Below, one piece after another: positions 37,626 through 47,691 of a stretch of DNA of 64,000 bases; position 1 is the stretch's first letter, and the number at the start of each line of letters is the position of its first letter. Position numbers and translations under genes: made by a program. The notes below the pieces were generated by a model. That model did no database searches, was not told where the DNA came from, and was given only the letters and a program-made list of their open reading frames with translations. This DNA comes from Leptidea sinapis (Eukaryota; Arthropoda; Insecta; Lepidoptera; Pieridae): NCBI RefSeq assembly GCF_905404315.1, contig NC_066273.1, positions 310,001 to 374,000 of the forward strand, read 5' to 3'.

Positions 37626-38307
37626 CTAGCTGACCCGACAGACGTTGTTCTGTATATAATAAATAAAATAATGTTTTTATATGAATTTGTCAATAATATA
37701 TCATAACATCAAAAAATATTTCGTAAAATATGCACCCTGCTGTCGTAATGAAATTGTTTCACAGCAGAACTGTCAAACCGTGCGTCAATAAATTCTCTCA
37801 TAGAAATTATGTATGGGCACATAAAAGGAAAAACAAATTTGTTGTTTTTATTTAATTTAGCAGCATTTTCCTATTTATTCACCTTTTAAACCTTCTCTGG
37901 ACTTCCACAAATAATTCAAGACCAAAGTTAGCTAAATCAGTCCAGGCGTTCTCGAGTTTTAGCGATAGAAGTTTCACTTCTGACATGTGTACTTTGTACG
38001 TACGCCATTTTATTTACTTTGTTATGGTTCTGCATTAAAGAATACATACAACTTCAAATTTTTACCTGTCTACGATCAACACTTATTTTTGTATCGCGAT
38101 TTTTATATTATTCTCTTTCATCCACAGATCTTCAATAGAGTTGCAAGATGGCAATCGATTATAATAATTGTTGTAATATGACAAATTTTATGTTAGATAT
38201 ATTTGGTGAATAGGTCGTTATTAATTTTGTATACCCCAAAAAATTTAATTAAGTATTGAATTTATTTTTACTTTATATGGCAATACAACGTTTGCTGGGT
38301 AAGCTAG
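37626..38307. mobile_element. TIR element with CTAGCTGACCC termini
   Basis: It starts ctagctgacccgacagacgt. The reverse complement of its end is ctagcttacccagcaaacgt followed by tgtattgccatat. These are inverted termini of ~25-30 bp. It has no transposase frame. The left ~180 bases are shared with 25153-25335. Confidence 0.7.
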
Positions 38308-39465
38308 TATAATTAGTTAATATACAAACATTGAAGATTTTTTTGAAAACACTAAACCTAATAAAGTTTGATTTTAAAAAGTTTTAGCGTCAACGGTGGA
38401 ATACTTTAATTTGAAATTGTTGTAAGTAGTTATAGTAATATTACTTACTATAACTTATATTAATTTATAATATTAAAAGAAAAAAGAAACAATTAAAACT
38501 ACATTCATATGTTTATTATGGACTTTTTTGTAATAGTTCTTTATGCAACTGTTGTGTAATAAGGGATATTAAAACTTGAATGTAGATTAATCACACGAGG
38601 CGAAGCCGGATGTGATAATAATATCACATGAGTGTTTTAATACCTAATTATCAACAGTTCCATACAAGACTTTATCTACACCCAGAATATGAATCCTCTA
38701 AAAGATTCTGGAACAGTTAGCTTACTGCTAACATTAAAACACCAGTCCTAGTAGTAACCTAATATCATTCATTACTGATTATATACAAATAAACTAAGTA
38801 TTAATGAAAAAAATATTTATTTAAGTAGTAATTTATATTTTGTATAGTGCAATAATTAAAATTCACTTGAATATAATGTTCTTTTACAGCATTTAAAATG
38901 AATCGCAATTTTTTTGTAAACAAAACACTAAAAATATCGAAGAAAAATGGCGGGGATTTGAATAACTTACTTTTTTTTTTCGGCGCGTGACGTTCTGGTA
39001 GTGTGGAACGCGCGTAAACGAAAATATTCTTTTTTTTTAATTCATACATATACCACGCATCGAGCAATAAGAATGTGCCTGTCTGTTGAAACTCTTTGCG
39101 CATGAAGGGATCGAATTTTGAATTTAATGGGTAAACTAACAATAAAAATAAATAAATGAATTAAAATTTTTAAATAATTACAAACAATAATATAACTAAA
39201 TAAACAGGACATGACATGAAATTGTTACAATATTACTAAAAACTATATAACATTACTATTATTACTAGCGTATAAATAAATAAAGCTTGCGAGAGAGAAA
39301 ATTGGTCACGAATTATCGAGCTGTCGGGCTGTCTATACACTTATATATTTGAAGACTATGGTGTAAATAGTATATAATACAGGGTTATTGTCTACAATAG
39401 CAGAAACAGTAGTGTTCATAATATTATAAAAAAACAATTTTTTCTTATTGTTTTGTATTTTTATT
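38308..39465. other. No gene seen
   Basis: Intergenic sequence just beyond the minus Gr stop. It contains repeat-like segments near 38590-38760, unclassified. An aataaa-type signal overlaps the stop region of the minus Gr (about 39457-39463) and may direct its polyadenylation. Confidence 0.45.
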
Positions 39466-39525
39466 TTATGACTGTTTGTCATACTGTAACATAATGAGTT
39501 CATATTTGACAATCACAGCAGCAAC
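39466..39525 (-). CDS. Minus Gr, terminal exon
   Basis: After the acceptor attttattttacag it reads VAAVIVKYELIMLQYDKQS and TAA. It aligns with the plus gene's last exon residue for residue, except for the lysine where most sugar receptors have threonine in TYxxxxxQF. Confidence 0.88.
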   Translation of the reverse strand, partial: VAAVIVKYELIMLQYDKQS

Positions 39526-42500
39526 CTGTAAAATAAAATTAATATATAATTAAATTAGAAAAAATCTTATGAGTTTTTCAAATCAAAATAAAGAGATATA
39601 ATTGCGTGGCCTTATTATATTTTGTTTTAGCAAAGTTGTAGCTATGTAACTATAGACTTACAATATACTAGCGTAGAGGCAAACAATGAGTGCGAGAGAA
39701 AAAATACTAATAGATATAAAGATAAAAGAGGTCAGAGAAACTATTGTACCTGTAACAGACTTTGATTGACAAGTCGTAAGCAGCCAGCGATGCTTGCCAT
39801 TAGCGCCTTACAATTTTAAATACTCAACCACTTGCTTACGCACATAAAAAATGGTCACACATTCGACGGAGAGGTCGTTTTATCACTAGAATAGTCTAAT
39901 GGTGTGATCTATAGAACATACTTAGACTTTGCTCAGGTAAAACTTGAGTGCTGAATCTGAGTATAAGCTTAGCATAATCTTTGATTTCGTTTTTTTGTCA
40001 TTTTACAGCTATCATTATACTGAGCTTAAGTTAAGACAGTTCAATGCAAAAGTTACGTTCGCGCTTTATCACACTCGCCCAAGTTTTACGCAGTTAAAGT
40101 CTGAGCAAACTGTAAGTATAGCGCTCTATAGTCTATCTAACTATTGCAGCTACAGCGTGATGATAGACGAATGACAGCGGCGTCTTAGTGATAGAGTTAC
40201 GGGTACGGATCTCTAAGGGCTGATTTCACCATTGAATTAGAACGCGATTATAATACTTGTCACTAAAGCCTGTAAACAAGTTTACAGATTCAATTTTGAT
40301 TTCATCGTAGCAACAAACTAAACGCAGTTATAGCGTTAACACGTTTAAATGCTGACCGCTGAGTTTGGGACGCTCAACATATTTGATTATATCAAGAGCT
40401 GTCACTATCCTATATCGTAAACATTCCGTTACGAGAAACTCCGATCGCGCGGTATACCTCAGATCAGCGTGATTTAGGCGCGCGCGCAGCGTTCTGTCAA
40501 TGTGTATTATTTAACGTATATTAATAGATTGCCTATAATTAGAATCATTTAGGTGAATGTATCTAAAAGCTATTGAAACAAGCTATAAGACCATGCAAAT
40601 TTAACCATTTGATAAACAAAATAAGTGTCACGATTTGATGAGGGAATAGTGTGCCGTACAGCACTTTCGATTTTGGTGTATCTGAAAAATCCAGCACCCC
40701 AGGACTTGCCGATTTCGCAAGGGTAATGGGAACATTGACATTACACAATTTCTATTTTGTTCATACATATCGATCTATTGTTTATGACATGTAAACACAG
40801 TTTACGTCAACACGCTCTAAAGGAATTGGTGAAACCTTTTTGAGTTTAATTGAGATCAAGACTGACTTTTGAACTCTTTTACGTAAAACTGAGTCTTATT
40901 AAATTCAGTTGGAAGTGTATTGGTGAAATCGGAGCTAAAATAAGGCAATTAAATAATAACACATACCTCTAGTAGCTTCTGACGGTACAAGTAAAAGAAA
41001 CCCATTCCACTCAACGAGATTTCTTGATGTGACAACTGATATATTAATCTTTTTATCTGAAACATTATAAATATTCAGTACATTGATTTCCCCGTCGCGC
41101 GAGACTGCTTGAATACTGCTAATTATTGCAAGAGTAAGTTTACGAAACAAAATTCATGAAATCGTGTAATTTTTCAAATTATTTCTATCCGCCACGGACG
41201 AGTAAAAAAATAAGGACTCCGCGTCATCTATATAACAGTGAAGCATCTAAACAAGCCAGTTAACGTGTTAATACATAGCCCCACGCAGACACACTAATAT
41301 AAGCCGATCAGCCGCCATTATGACATCTGCCATCGTCTGTGACGGACAATGACATCCAGTGTGGCTGGTAAAAAAACCGGGACTTTACCCGAAAAAATGG
41401 GAAATCCATGTAATGGTGTTCTAAGTAGATAAATAATTATCAGTTTTAGCATGCAGTGATTTATGATAACAGATTGCGTGCAACGCAGAGCTATCCGAAT
41501 TGTCGGGGATTCAGAACTCTGTCAAAATTTCCTTCACTTGTGTATACTTCACCTAGCAACCATATCACTATAAAGCACATAGTTCTTTGTTTTCTAAAAA
41601 AAGTACATATTTGATACCACGTCAGTGGCATACAAACGTAGGTCAAAGGTATTCTTAAAAATAAGAAATGCTAGTACGTCATTTTTATATCAGTTAGAAC
41701 AAACATACTGCAAACCAGACATGGATACAGAAGTAAAACCCGCAGTCCTTACTTTAAGGTGTACCTCTTTATTTATGTAATTTATTTATTTACTCATACT
41801 ATGCCTGCGATATTTATTTTTAATTCATGCTTCACATGTTAATATCACGGCCCGGAGTCCTCCTTTTTTACTCGTCCGTCCTATCAGCATTATATTATAG
41901 ATAAAGTAATACATTATATTTATTTACCATAAGGAATGAATATAACATAACATATTGTTACAACTCTTAATAAACGTCATGAAGCTTCATTCGTAAAGGA
42001 GCTTTGACACGGGGAGAAGAACTGATAAGAAACTCCCAGCCCATCCTTCGAATCATATACTAAGGAAATTGATTAGCTTATCACATTAACCAAAACAATT
42101 GGTGTATTGAAAGTCAAAGTTTTTTATTTGCTAGAAACATTTACAGCTAAAGTTGTTATAAATTTGAGACTAGGCACTTATTTCACAGTGGTTTCGTTTT
42201 ATAATAATGATAATATTTTTTTATAATAATAATTTTATTTTATGTTTTATAATTATTATTATAAACTAACATAAATCTATAACTACTGATACATTCAAGC
42301 TAGCCAATGTAAAGCCATAAAGGGAGTATCCTTTATTTGCGCTCTTTCTATATCAATAATCAATATAATTGTTCTATCAGATAAATGACTTTCTTAATGA
42401 TACCACAGATTGGGAATGGAACGACCGCCCTCAGGCTATTCAATAATAAGTTTAATTGTACAATGTTACTTTGTAAACGTTACTTTAATTATTGTAAAAC

Positions 42501-45500
42501 ATATTTTTGATGAAGAAAAAAAGCCCGCTGAGTTTGTTGCGCCCATTCTTCTCAGGCCTGAGGCATTCATTTTGGAATGGGTGGTAGTTTTTTGACTTTC
42601 AATAAGTGATTTCACGTCCTATTTTGAATAAAAATATTTGAATTTGAATTTGAATTTGAATCACAATGTAGTTCTAGACAGAATATATTCAATTCAATAA
42701 AAAGATTAACAACAGGTGATATTCTACACGCTTTATAGCCTAAGATCCCACTGCTCGATTCTGCAGTTATCAGTTTGTTTGACAAAACTAATTTTAAATG
42801 AATATTGCGGGAGTACAGAATGTATTAGCGAATGTAATATGTAAGTAAATATTGTTATAAACTTTACCTCGATATTGTAATTTCTTGAAGTACAAGAATT
42901 CAAGCTCAACAGTGCTCTAGTAGAGTGAAGATTTACTTCTGAAGCAGCCAACACTACAAAACTGGCTCTTAATAGTAGCCAAGCCAGGGAGTACAAATAG
43001 TAAATATCTTCTATTAGCTCGGAATTATCTGTCCTAAAAATTTATATACCTACTTTTAAGAAATAAGTTTTGTTAATACACATTCTATTTCGTGGCATCC
43101 GCCGTAATGGATTTAAAATTGTAGCTAATGGCAGTCGGTGAAACTTGCTTGTTTTGATTACATACAGGCGCCAAAAACATGTACTTAGTTAAATATTTCG
43201 AAATATAAAATATAGATTTTGTTGGAATAAATATGTATTATGTACAAATTGTGGTCGGTCAGGCTTTGGCTCGAAGAGGAGTTGATATACTAAGATTTAC
43301 GGTCGATGCGTCACTCCGATGGTTGGTTCAGTTGGTAAGAGCTCTCGGACGGAAGCAGCGCGGGTTCTAGTCCCGTACCGTCCAAAAATCTTGGTCCAAA
43401 TTTTATTTGTGTCCTATCCTAGAAGTGAGGGTTATCACTTTAAAAACATAACATATTCTTTAGATTTACAAGAGCGACATCTGTAGTCAATTTAATAATA
43501 TGTAAATATTGGGGTTGAGCAGGTTACCACCTGTAAAGTAGATCCTATGGATCGAGCTACAACATGATAGTTGAAAAAGATTTACAGTCGATGCGTTGGA
43601 CACAACACGGACGGTTGGCTCAGTTGGTAAGAGTGCTCGGAGTGATCGTTCATAAATATTGGTATCAAATTAAATTTGTAATTATATTTAATCCCAGAAG
43701 TGAGGAATATAACTTAAAAATAAAAATTTGTTTATGATCATAATAAATTGTTTTTAGATCCGCTCTCGCTAAAATCTTCAATATTGAGGGAAGTATTTTT
43801 GAATAGTGATGATAGTTTTACTTTACATACACAACAATTGGGTTCGTGCTGTGTTATCAAATATGCTGCCCGCTTAAGACTGAACAAGGATCCTCACCAA
43901 TGGACCACTAACAGTCCCCAATTAGTGACTCGATGTGGAATCGTTTTCTGCTATATTATCGCCTGAAAATACTAATATAATTCTTCTTCAAGGAGCAGAG
44001 CTGACAATTTCCAGTTGTTTCTAGTTAATGGTATATCATTTTTATCATTAAAGAAAGTGTCAGTACCCCTTTGTGGAATATCTCTTAAAGCTCACTACAA
44101 ACTCAAGTCTATAAACCTACTGCAGAGTTGTCCAATACCTCTGTAAAACGTGAAATAACATAAATGAACTCGGTAAAAACGAGAAGCCCGTTGAGTTTCT
44201 TGCGCCCGTTCAGGTCTGAGGTATGAGTTTTCTAATGGGTAGTAGTTATAAGGTTCAATAAGCAATTTAATTTAAATCTTATTTTGAATAAAAAGTTGTT
44301 TGTACTTGAATTTGAATAATTATTCGCAGTAATCGTCCCAATTAGCACCTTTCCATTCATCCAAAGAATTATGTAAAAGTTTCGGAATAAAATAGTATAA
44401 TAAAAAATGTTGTTAAATGATCGCATAAATTAAAATTCATACTAACCTGATTCCCAGAAATAATTGGAGACAAATGAAATATAAATTATTCAGATTGGAG
44501 AGAAGTACAAGTAATCCTAACGACTCGTCAATTTTTCTGACAAGCTTGGATTGATGTAAATAAGCATGTCTTATTTTCCTCCAAATCATAATTCGGTTTA
44601 CTAAATTACTTTCCAACTGAAAATAATATAATGAATTTTTTATCGAAAATGATAAGAAACGTTATCTGATGTTAAGTGATCACCGCTGCCCTCATTCTCA
44701 TACAAGACCGTGGGGAATCACAGGTGCATTGCAGGCCTATAGACAATTACGCTCAATTTTTGAAGGTACCTTTAAAAAATAAATTTTTAACTTATACTAC
44801 TAGTTTAATTCAAGAAAAAAATAGTAAATGAGATAAGCAGATTTAGAATAACGTCCGGTCGCAATGAACTTGGGATTGTAACTGGATGATATTCTAACAT
44901 TTTATTAATTATTGAAGGTAGTCTGAAGTTGTCATCATAATTACTTAGAGTCGGCACTTATCCTGTTGTTTAAGGACTTAATCGATAGCAGTAAACACTG
45001 CACAAGGTAGCATACTATAGTAAGTACGTGAACGAGATTTCTATGAAAACTTTAGAGAAACGCCAGACATCTAGATAGTGGTGATAGTAAGAATAGATGA
45101 ATAGAGAGCGTTCCATTAGGTAATACTATCATTTCTAAATCCATTTAAAATTTGAAGAGCGATTTGATTTTGCTGTGTGAATTTTGCCAAATGAAATTTC
45201 TCAAAAGGAAAATTTACAGTATATCGTTCACGGTATAAGCAGATATATCAAAATTGGAAAAGTTCAGTTTAACCATAGAGAAGATTAATTGAAAACGCCA
45301 AATATAAACTCGATAGGAGAAGCGTAATTCTTTCTAGTAATCCTAATCAGTACTTTTTCATTCCATTTGGACTCACGTAGAAGTGTAGTACTAGCAAAAT
45401 AGTATTTTAAGTAACATTTAGAAATCAATGCCGTAAATAACAGACTGCTCAAGCAAAGAACAATTTGATTACAGTCTTCCTATAAAATTACGTGAAACAG

Positions 45501-47480
45501 AAATAAAGTTGGATATTAATATCCTCATACCTGGAACCAATTCTTTTCATTCTTTTCATAAGAAATAATTCTCTTGACGTAACTATTAAGCTGGTTATAT
45601 CGCGAAGCTAACCCAATGCTGATTAGAATTATGATTAGATCTTGGAAGTTCCACAATATTGTTGCCAGCTTACTTATAATAAAAATAGGTATTGCCAACC
45701 AAACAGAATATTCGTCTGCAATTCATGAAAGTATATTTCATTAAAAAGGAGCGATTTTATATGTTTTATATGTTTATAGTTCTACTTGGGGAGTAAATAC
45801 ATACGTTTATGTAACAGAAAACCGTGTGAATTCAATATGTAAGTCTCTAAATATTTATTCGCAGGACACTGCAGTCCTGTCGCTGACATCATGCTTAGCA
45901 TGTGCTCTACTGAAAATATTTAATGAAATTTAAACAGAATTTTAAGGTTACTGTAATAGTAATATTTAATTTATTTATTAATATTCACCACATCATATAC
46001 AATACAATTTTCTACATCTTAAGTAACAATTTGTTGTTCTTAAATATAGGACAACTATAGTGAATATAAAAATATCACAAAAAACATTCTCGAAATGCTT
46101 TTAAAAAATAAAACTAATACTACGGTAACTGACCAAAAAAAGAAAAGAAGAAATAATCAAATTATAAATTTAACCTATTCATTTAAAAAAAAAATTCTAT
46201 GTAGGAATAAGTTTTATGTAAATTATAATATGAATTTACATTGAAAATTAAAATGGCGCTTGGCACAAAATCAGAGACAGCTGGATAAAAACTAAATAGT
46301 TGTAGTCATATGAATACCTACCATGAAATATATTTATATATATCACCGAAATAAATTTCACCGCAAAGACCACAAATTGTACGCTTACATTAAATTCTAT
46401 TTTATAATGTAATTTGCATGTTGATTAGGAGAACTTTATCTGAATTATTTACGAGAACTTTAATCAACTTGAGTTCAAAAGTGGCCAATCAACTTGTACA
46501 CCCACATATAATTATCATTATTTTGTAGGATTAAATAAAAAACTTACCAAAAGCTCCAACAGCGACAAACCAACCCACAAAAATAACTCTCATTCTAATG
46601 CTGCGATCCGGAGGAATTTTCAGACCAGAATGATGAATGCCAATGAACCAAAAATTAGATAGATTCTTCCAATTATTTAAGAATTTCCACGAGATTGGAA
46701 GGGATAATAAAGCGTTTCCATAAAATATGGTTCCAGAGAGTCTTGCAGATAGACTATCTATTTGTAAATAAAACATGTTTTTGTATTTTCAATGAAATGC
46801 AAACAGAAATCAACAAATAAAAATATTTTTCACCGAGAAATTTTAGACCCAATATATTTTTTTTAATGAAAATAAGACGAGGACGAATAGGATGAGACGA
46901 GCAGGACGTTCATCTGACGGTAATTGATACGACCTGCCCATTAAAATGCAGTGCCACTCAGGATTTTTAAAAAAACCAAAAATTCTGAGCGGCACTACAA
47001 TTATGCTAGTCACCTTGAAAAATAAGATGTTAAGTCTAGTTTGCCCAGTAATTTCACTAGCTACGGCGGCCTACAGATCGAAACATAACAATGCTTACAC
47101 ATTACTGCTTCACGGCAGAATTAGGCGCCGGCCGTTGTGGTTCACATAATCTTGCTGGCATCCTGTGCAAAGGAGCTGGTTTATACTACTTTGCTATTTA
47201 GTTCAAGAGTAGTTCAATATCTATAATGTATTACTTTATTAATATAGTAAGAAGCATACTATTAAAACTTACATACTAACAAAATAAAGAGCTTTTTACC
47301 TCCAGGGTTCTGATTAATCTCTCTTAAACTCCTTATGAGTTTCCAAAACGAAACTATTTCTAAGACCAATAACATTGTTAACACAACCAGCGACCAAAGT
47401 AATGCTAGTTGATCACCGTATGATGGTATTCCAAATAGTTGGGCTGTTTTGAAGATAGTCAATATAGCAGGTGAGAAATT
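39466..47480 (-). CDS. Sugar-type gustatory receptor, eight exons (first exon not found)
   Basis: This encodes a seven-transmembrane taste channel subunit of the insect sugar Gr subfamily. The splice of eight exons gives 388 residues with consistent phases (0,1,1,1,0,2,0,0) and GT-AG introns. Residues 1-60: NFSPAILTIFKTAQLFGIPS and the first helix. 61-130: LSARLSGTIFYGNALLSLP, WKNLSNFW. 131-165: VEHMLSMMSA, CPANKYLETYILNSHGF. 166-227: SVWLAIPIFIISKLATILWN and FQDLIIILISIGLASRYNQL. 228-283: WRKIRHAYLHQSKLVRKID, NLNNLYFICLQLF. 285-339: helix and SEVNLHSTRALLSL loop. 340-369: LSHQEISLSGMGFFYLYRQK. 370-388: KYELIMLQY. Family members have roughly 430-460 residues, so about 40-70 N-terminal residues are missing. 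The exon beginning at 47480 has no in-frame ATG and follows an acceptor, so at least one more 5' exon exists. The final TYxxxxxQ signature reads KYELIMLQ. Confidence 0.87.
40217..40936. mobile_element. MITE-like element with GGCTGATTTCACCA termini
   Basis: Left gggctgatttcaccattgaa; right end reversed agctccgatttcaccaatac. The ends are imperfect inverted repeats, with more internal inverted matching (aacgcgttaacacg-like and cacgctctaa). A reversed family D repeat occupies 40440-40745. Confidence 0.65.
40440..40745 (-). repeat. Interspersed repeat (family D), copy 3
   Basis: Reverse complement of 31960-32290, with blocks caagctataagaccatgcaa and ccgtacagcactttcgattt. Confidence 0.75.
40967..41056 (-). 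CDS. Minus Gr, exon 7
   Basis: Phase 0 on both sides, 30 codons from aatgtttcag to gag/gtatgt. It reads IKRLIYQLSHQEISLSGMGF and FYLYRQKLLE. The LSGMGFFYL block corresponds to LSGFGCFII of the plus gene. Confidence 0.9.
41194..41879. mobile_element. TIR element with ACGGACGAGTAAAAAA termini
   Basis: Left acggacgagtaaaaaaataa then ggactccg; right, reversed, acggacgagtaaaaaaggag then gactccg. These are near-perfect inverted repeats of about 27 bp. It has no transposase. Within it, 41474-41530 retains an RT scrap (VQRRAIRIVGDSELC-like) related to family A, so the element either captured or was invaded by LINE sequence. Confidence 0.8.
42105..42290. repeat. Dispersed repeat, inverse of 5575-5830
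   Basis: It shows aagtcaaagttttttatttg and gctaaagttgttataaattt, then gagactaggcac. Confidence 0.6.
42520..42660 (-). repeat. AATTC-rich tail repeat, copy 2
   Basis: Reverse complement of 27130-27300 (cattcttctcaggcctgagg, aatgggtggtagttttttga, tandem tttgaa units). Confidence 0.8.
42868..43033 (-). CDS. Minus Gr, exon 6
   Basis: The acceptor is aatttttag; one base plus 55 codons, donor gag/gtaaag. It encodes TDNSELIEDIYYLYSLAWLL, LRASFVVLAASEVN and LHSTRALLSLNSCTSRNYNI. An acidic linker, a transmembrane helix and the conserved loop before exon 7. No extra 54-nt exon lies between this and exon 5, unlike the plus gene. Confidence 0.88.
43260..43470 (+). repeat. tRNA-derived SINE, copy 1 of a tandem pair
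   Basis: The body carries gatggttggttcagttggta (A-box-like) and gcgcgggttctagtcccgta (B-box-like), spaced like a tRNA. The anticodon arm cannot fold normally and no discrete CCA-end stem is present. It is therefore a SINE and not a tRNA gene. Confidence 0.65.
43490..43720 (+). repeat. tRNA-derived SINE, copy 2
   Basis: It shares gatttac.gtcgatgcg and ggttggctcagttggtaaga with copy 1 but has lost the B-box half. The tail (cccagaagtgaggaatataa) matches the tail of copy 1. Confidence 0.65.
44180..44325 (-). repeat. AATTC-rich tail repeat, copy 3
   Basis: Diverged copy of 42520-42660 (gttgagtttcttgcgcccgt, ttgaataaaaagttgtttg). Confidence 0.65.
44447..44616 (-). CDS. Minus Gr, exon 5
   Basis: After ttattttcag there are 56 codons plus two bases, donor gttagt. 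It reads LESNLVNRIMIWRKIRHAYL, HQSKLVRKIDESLGLLVLLS and NLNNLYFICLQLFLGI. The W-RKIR-x-x-Y loop and NNLYFICLQL helix are hallmarks of sugar Grs. Confidence 0.93.
44617..45530 (-). other. Minus Gr intron 4
   Basis: Contains a degraded family A tail at 44655-44770. The rest is AT-rich without features. Confidence 0.6.
44655..44770 (-). mobile_element. LINE family A, 3'-tail fragment, inverted
   Basis: gatgttaagtgatcaccgct and ttttgaaggtacctt correspond to the tail of the copy at 13625-14070. It is strongly diverged. Confidence 0.6.
45531..45715 (-). CDS. Minus Gr, exon 4
   Basis: The acceptor is gaattgcag; two bases plus 61 codons to CAG/gtatga. It reads EYSVWLAIPIFIISKLATIL, WNFQDLIIILISIGLASRYN and QLNSYVKRIISYEKNEKNWF. 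The TILWNFQDLI...SRYNQLN stretch is the most diagnostic sugar Gr segment in the window. Confidence 0.94.
45805..45909 (-). CDS. Minus Gr, exon 3
   Basis: The acceptor is aatattttcag; 105 nt, phases 1 and 1. It reads VEHMLSMMSATGLQCPANKY and LETYILNSHGFLLHK. The EHxLS motif and the C-P pair of the extracellular loop are typical. The donor c/gtatgt joins exon 4 to give HKHEYSVW. Confidence 0.88.
45910..46547 (-). other. Minus Gr intron 2
   Basis: Includes the 3' untranslated end of a family E LINE (45957-46195). Confidence 0.65.
45957..46195 (-). mobile_element. LINE family E, 3' untranslated end
   Basis: Nearly colinear with 36135-36370 (accacatcat.ta.acaatac, aattttcta/ttcttaa, tagttctaaa-like). 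There is no coding part. Confidence 0.7.
46548..46757 (-). CDS. Minus Gr, exon 2
   Basis: Two bases, 69 codons and one base between tttacaaatag and g/gtaagt. It reads SLSARLSGTIFYGNALLSLP, ISWKFLNNWKNLSNFWFIGI, then PPDRSIRMRVIFVGWFVAVG. It contains the RLSGxIFYG helix and the W-x-x-L-x-x-FW pattern of sugar Grs. Confidence 0.93.
46855..47185. repeat. Dispersed repeat, copy 2 (see 3898-4235)
   Basis: Same blocks in the same order as the first copy, with a T-rich start. It lies in the intron between exons 1 and 2 of the minus Gr. Confidence 0.75.
47300..47480 (-). CDS. Minus Gr, first exon found
   Basis: The acceptor tttaaatttacag starts it in phase 0 with NFSPAILTIFKTAQLFGIPS. It continues QLALLWSLVVLTMLLVLEIV (transmembrane 1) to REINQNPG and a donor g/gtaaaa. 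A codon stop lies 51 bases upstream and there is no in-frame ATG, so it is internal. It corresponds to the FHxAxxPxxxxAQxFG region that follows the N-terminus in the family. Confidence 0.85.
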
Positions 47481-47691
47481 CTGTAAATTTAAAAAATTAT
47501 CTGCATTGATTTGAAACTTTAGAAGCAATTATCATAATCAGCCCAATTAATATTTATAGCGATCTTAGCACGAAATTTTTAGCTTGACTTGCCACGCTGC
47601 CACCGTTACGACACACTCAAAATCAAGAGACGGCGCATCCGCCAACGTTGGACATCAGGTTGACTTAATTAAATATTTGATAATTTAATAT

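Larger units (their letters stand above)
39526..40966 (-). other. Minus Gr last intron
   Basis: Phase 0. It holds a MITE-like element (40217-40936) whose edge is only 30 bases from the 5' splice site, and a family D repeat inside that element. The 39526-40216 part has only unclassified repeat-like sequence. Confidence 0.65.
41057..42867 (-). other. Minus Gr intron 6, with two inserted elements
   Basis: It contains the TIR element 41194-41879 and repeats at 42105-42290 and 42520-42660. Confidence 0.7.
43034..44446 (-). other. Minus Gr intron 5
   Basis: Phase-2 intron holding two tRNA-like SINE copies (43260-43470, 43490-43720) and a tail repeat (44180-44325). Confidence 0.7.

Noticed and set aside
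43313..43385. Possible tRNA gene
   Set aside because: A- and B-box-like blocks are present, but the stems do not complete a cloverleaf and the block is duplicated with a decayed copy next to it. Called SINE.
47481..47528. Extension of the first minus Gr exon to the upstream stop
   Set aside because: There is no ATG in frame and the segment ends in a clear acceptor (aatttacag), so it is intron.
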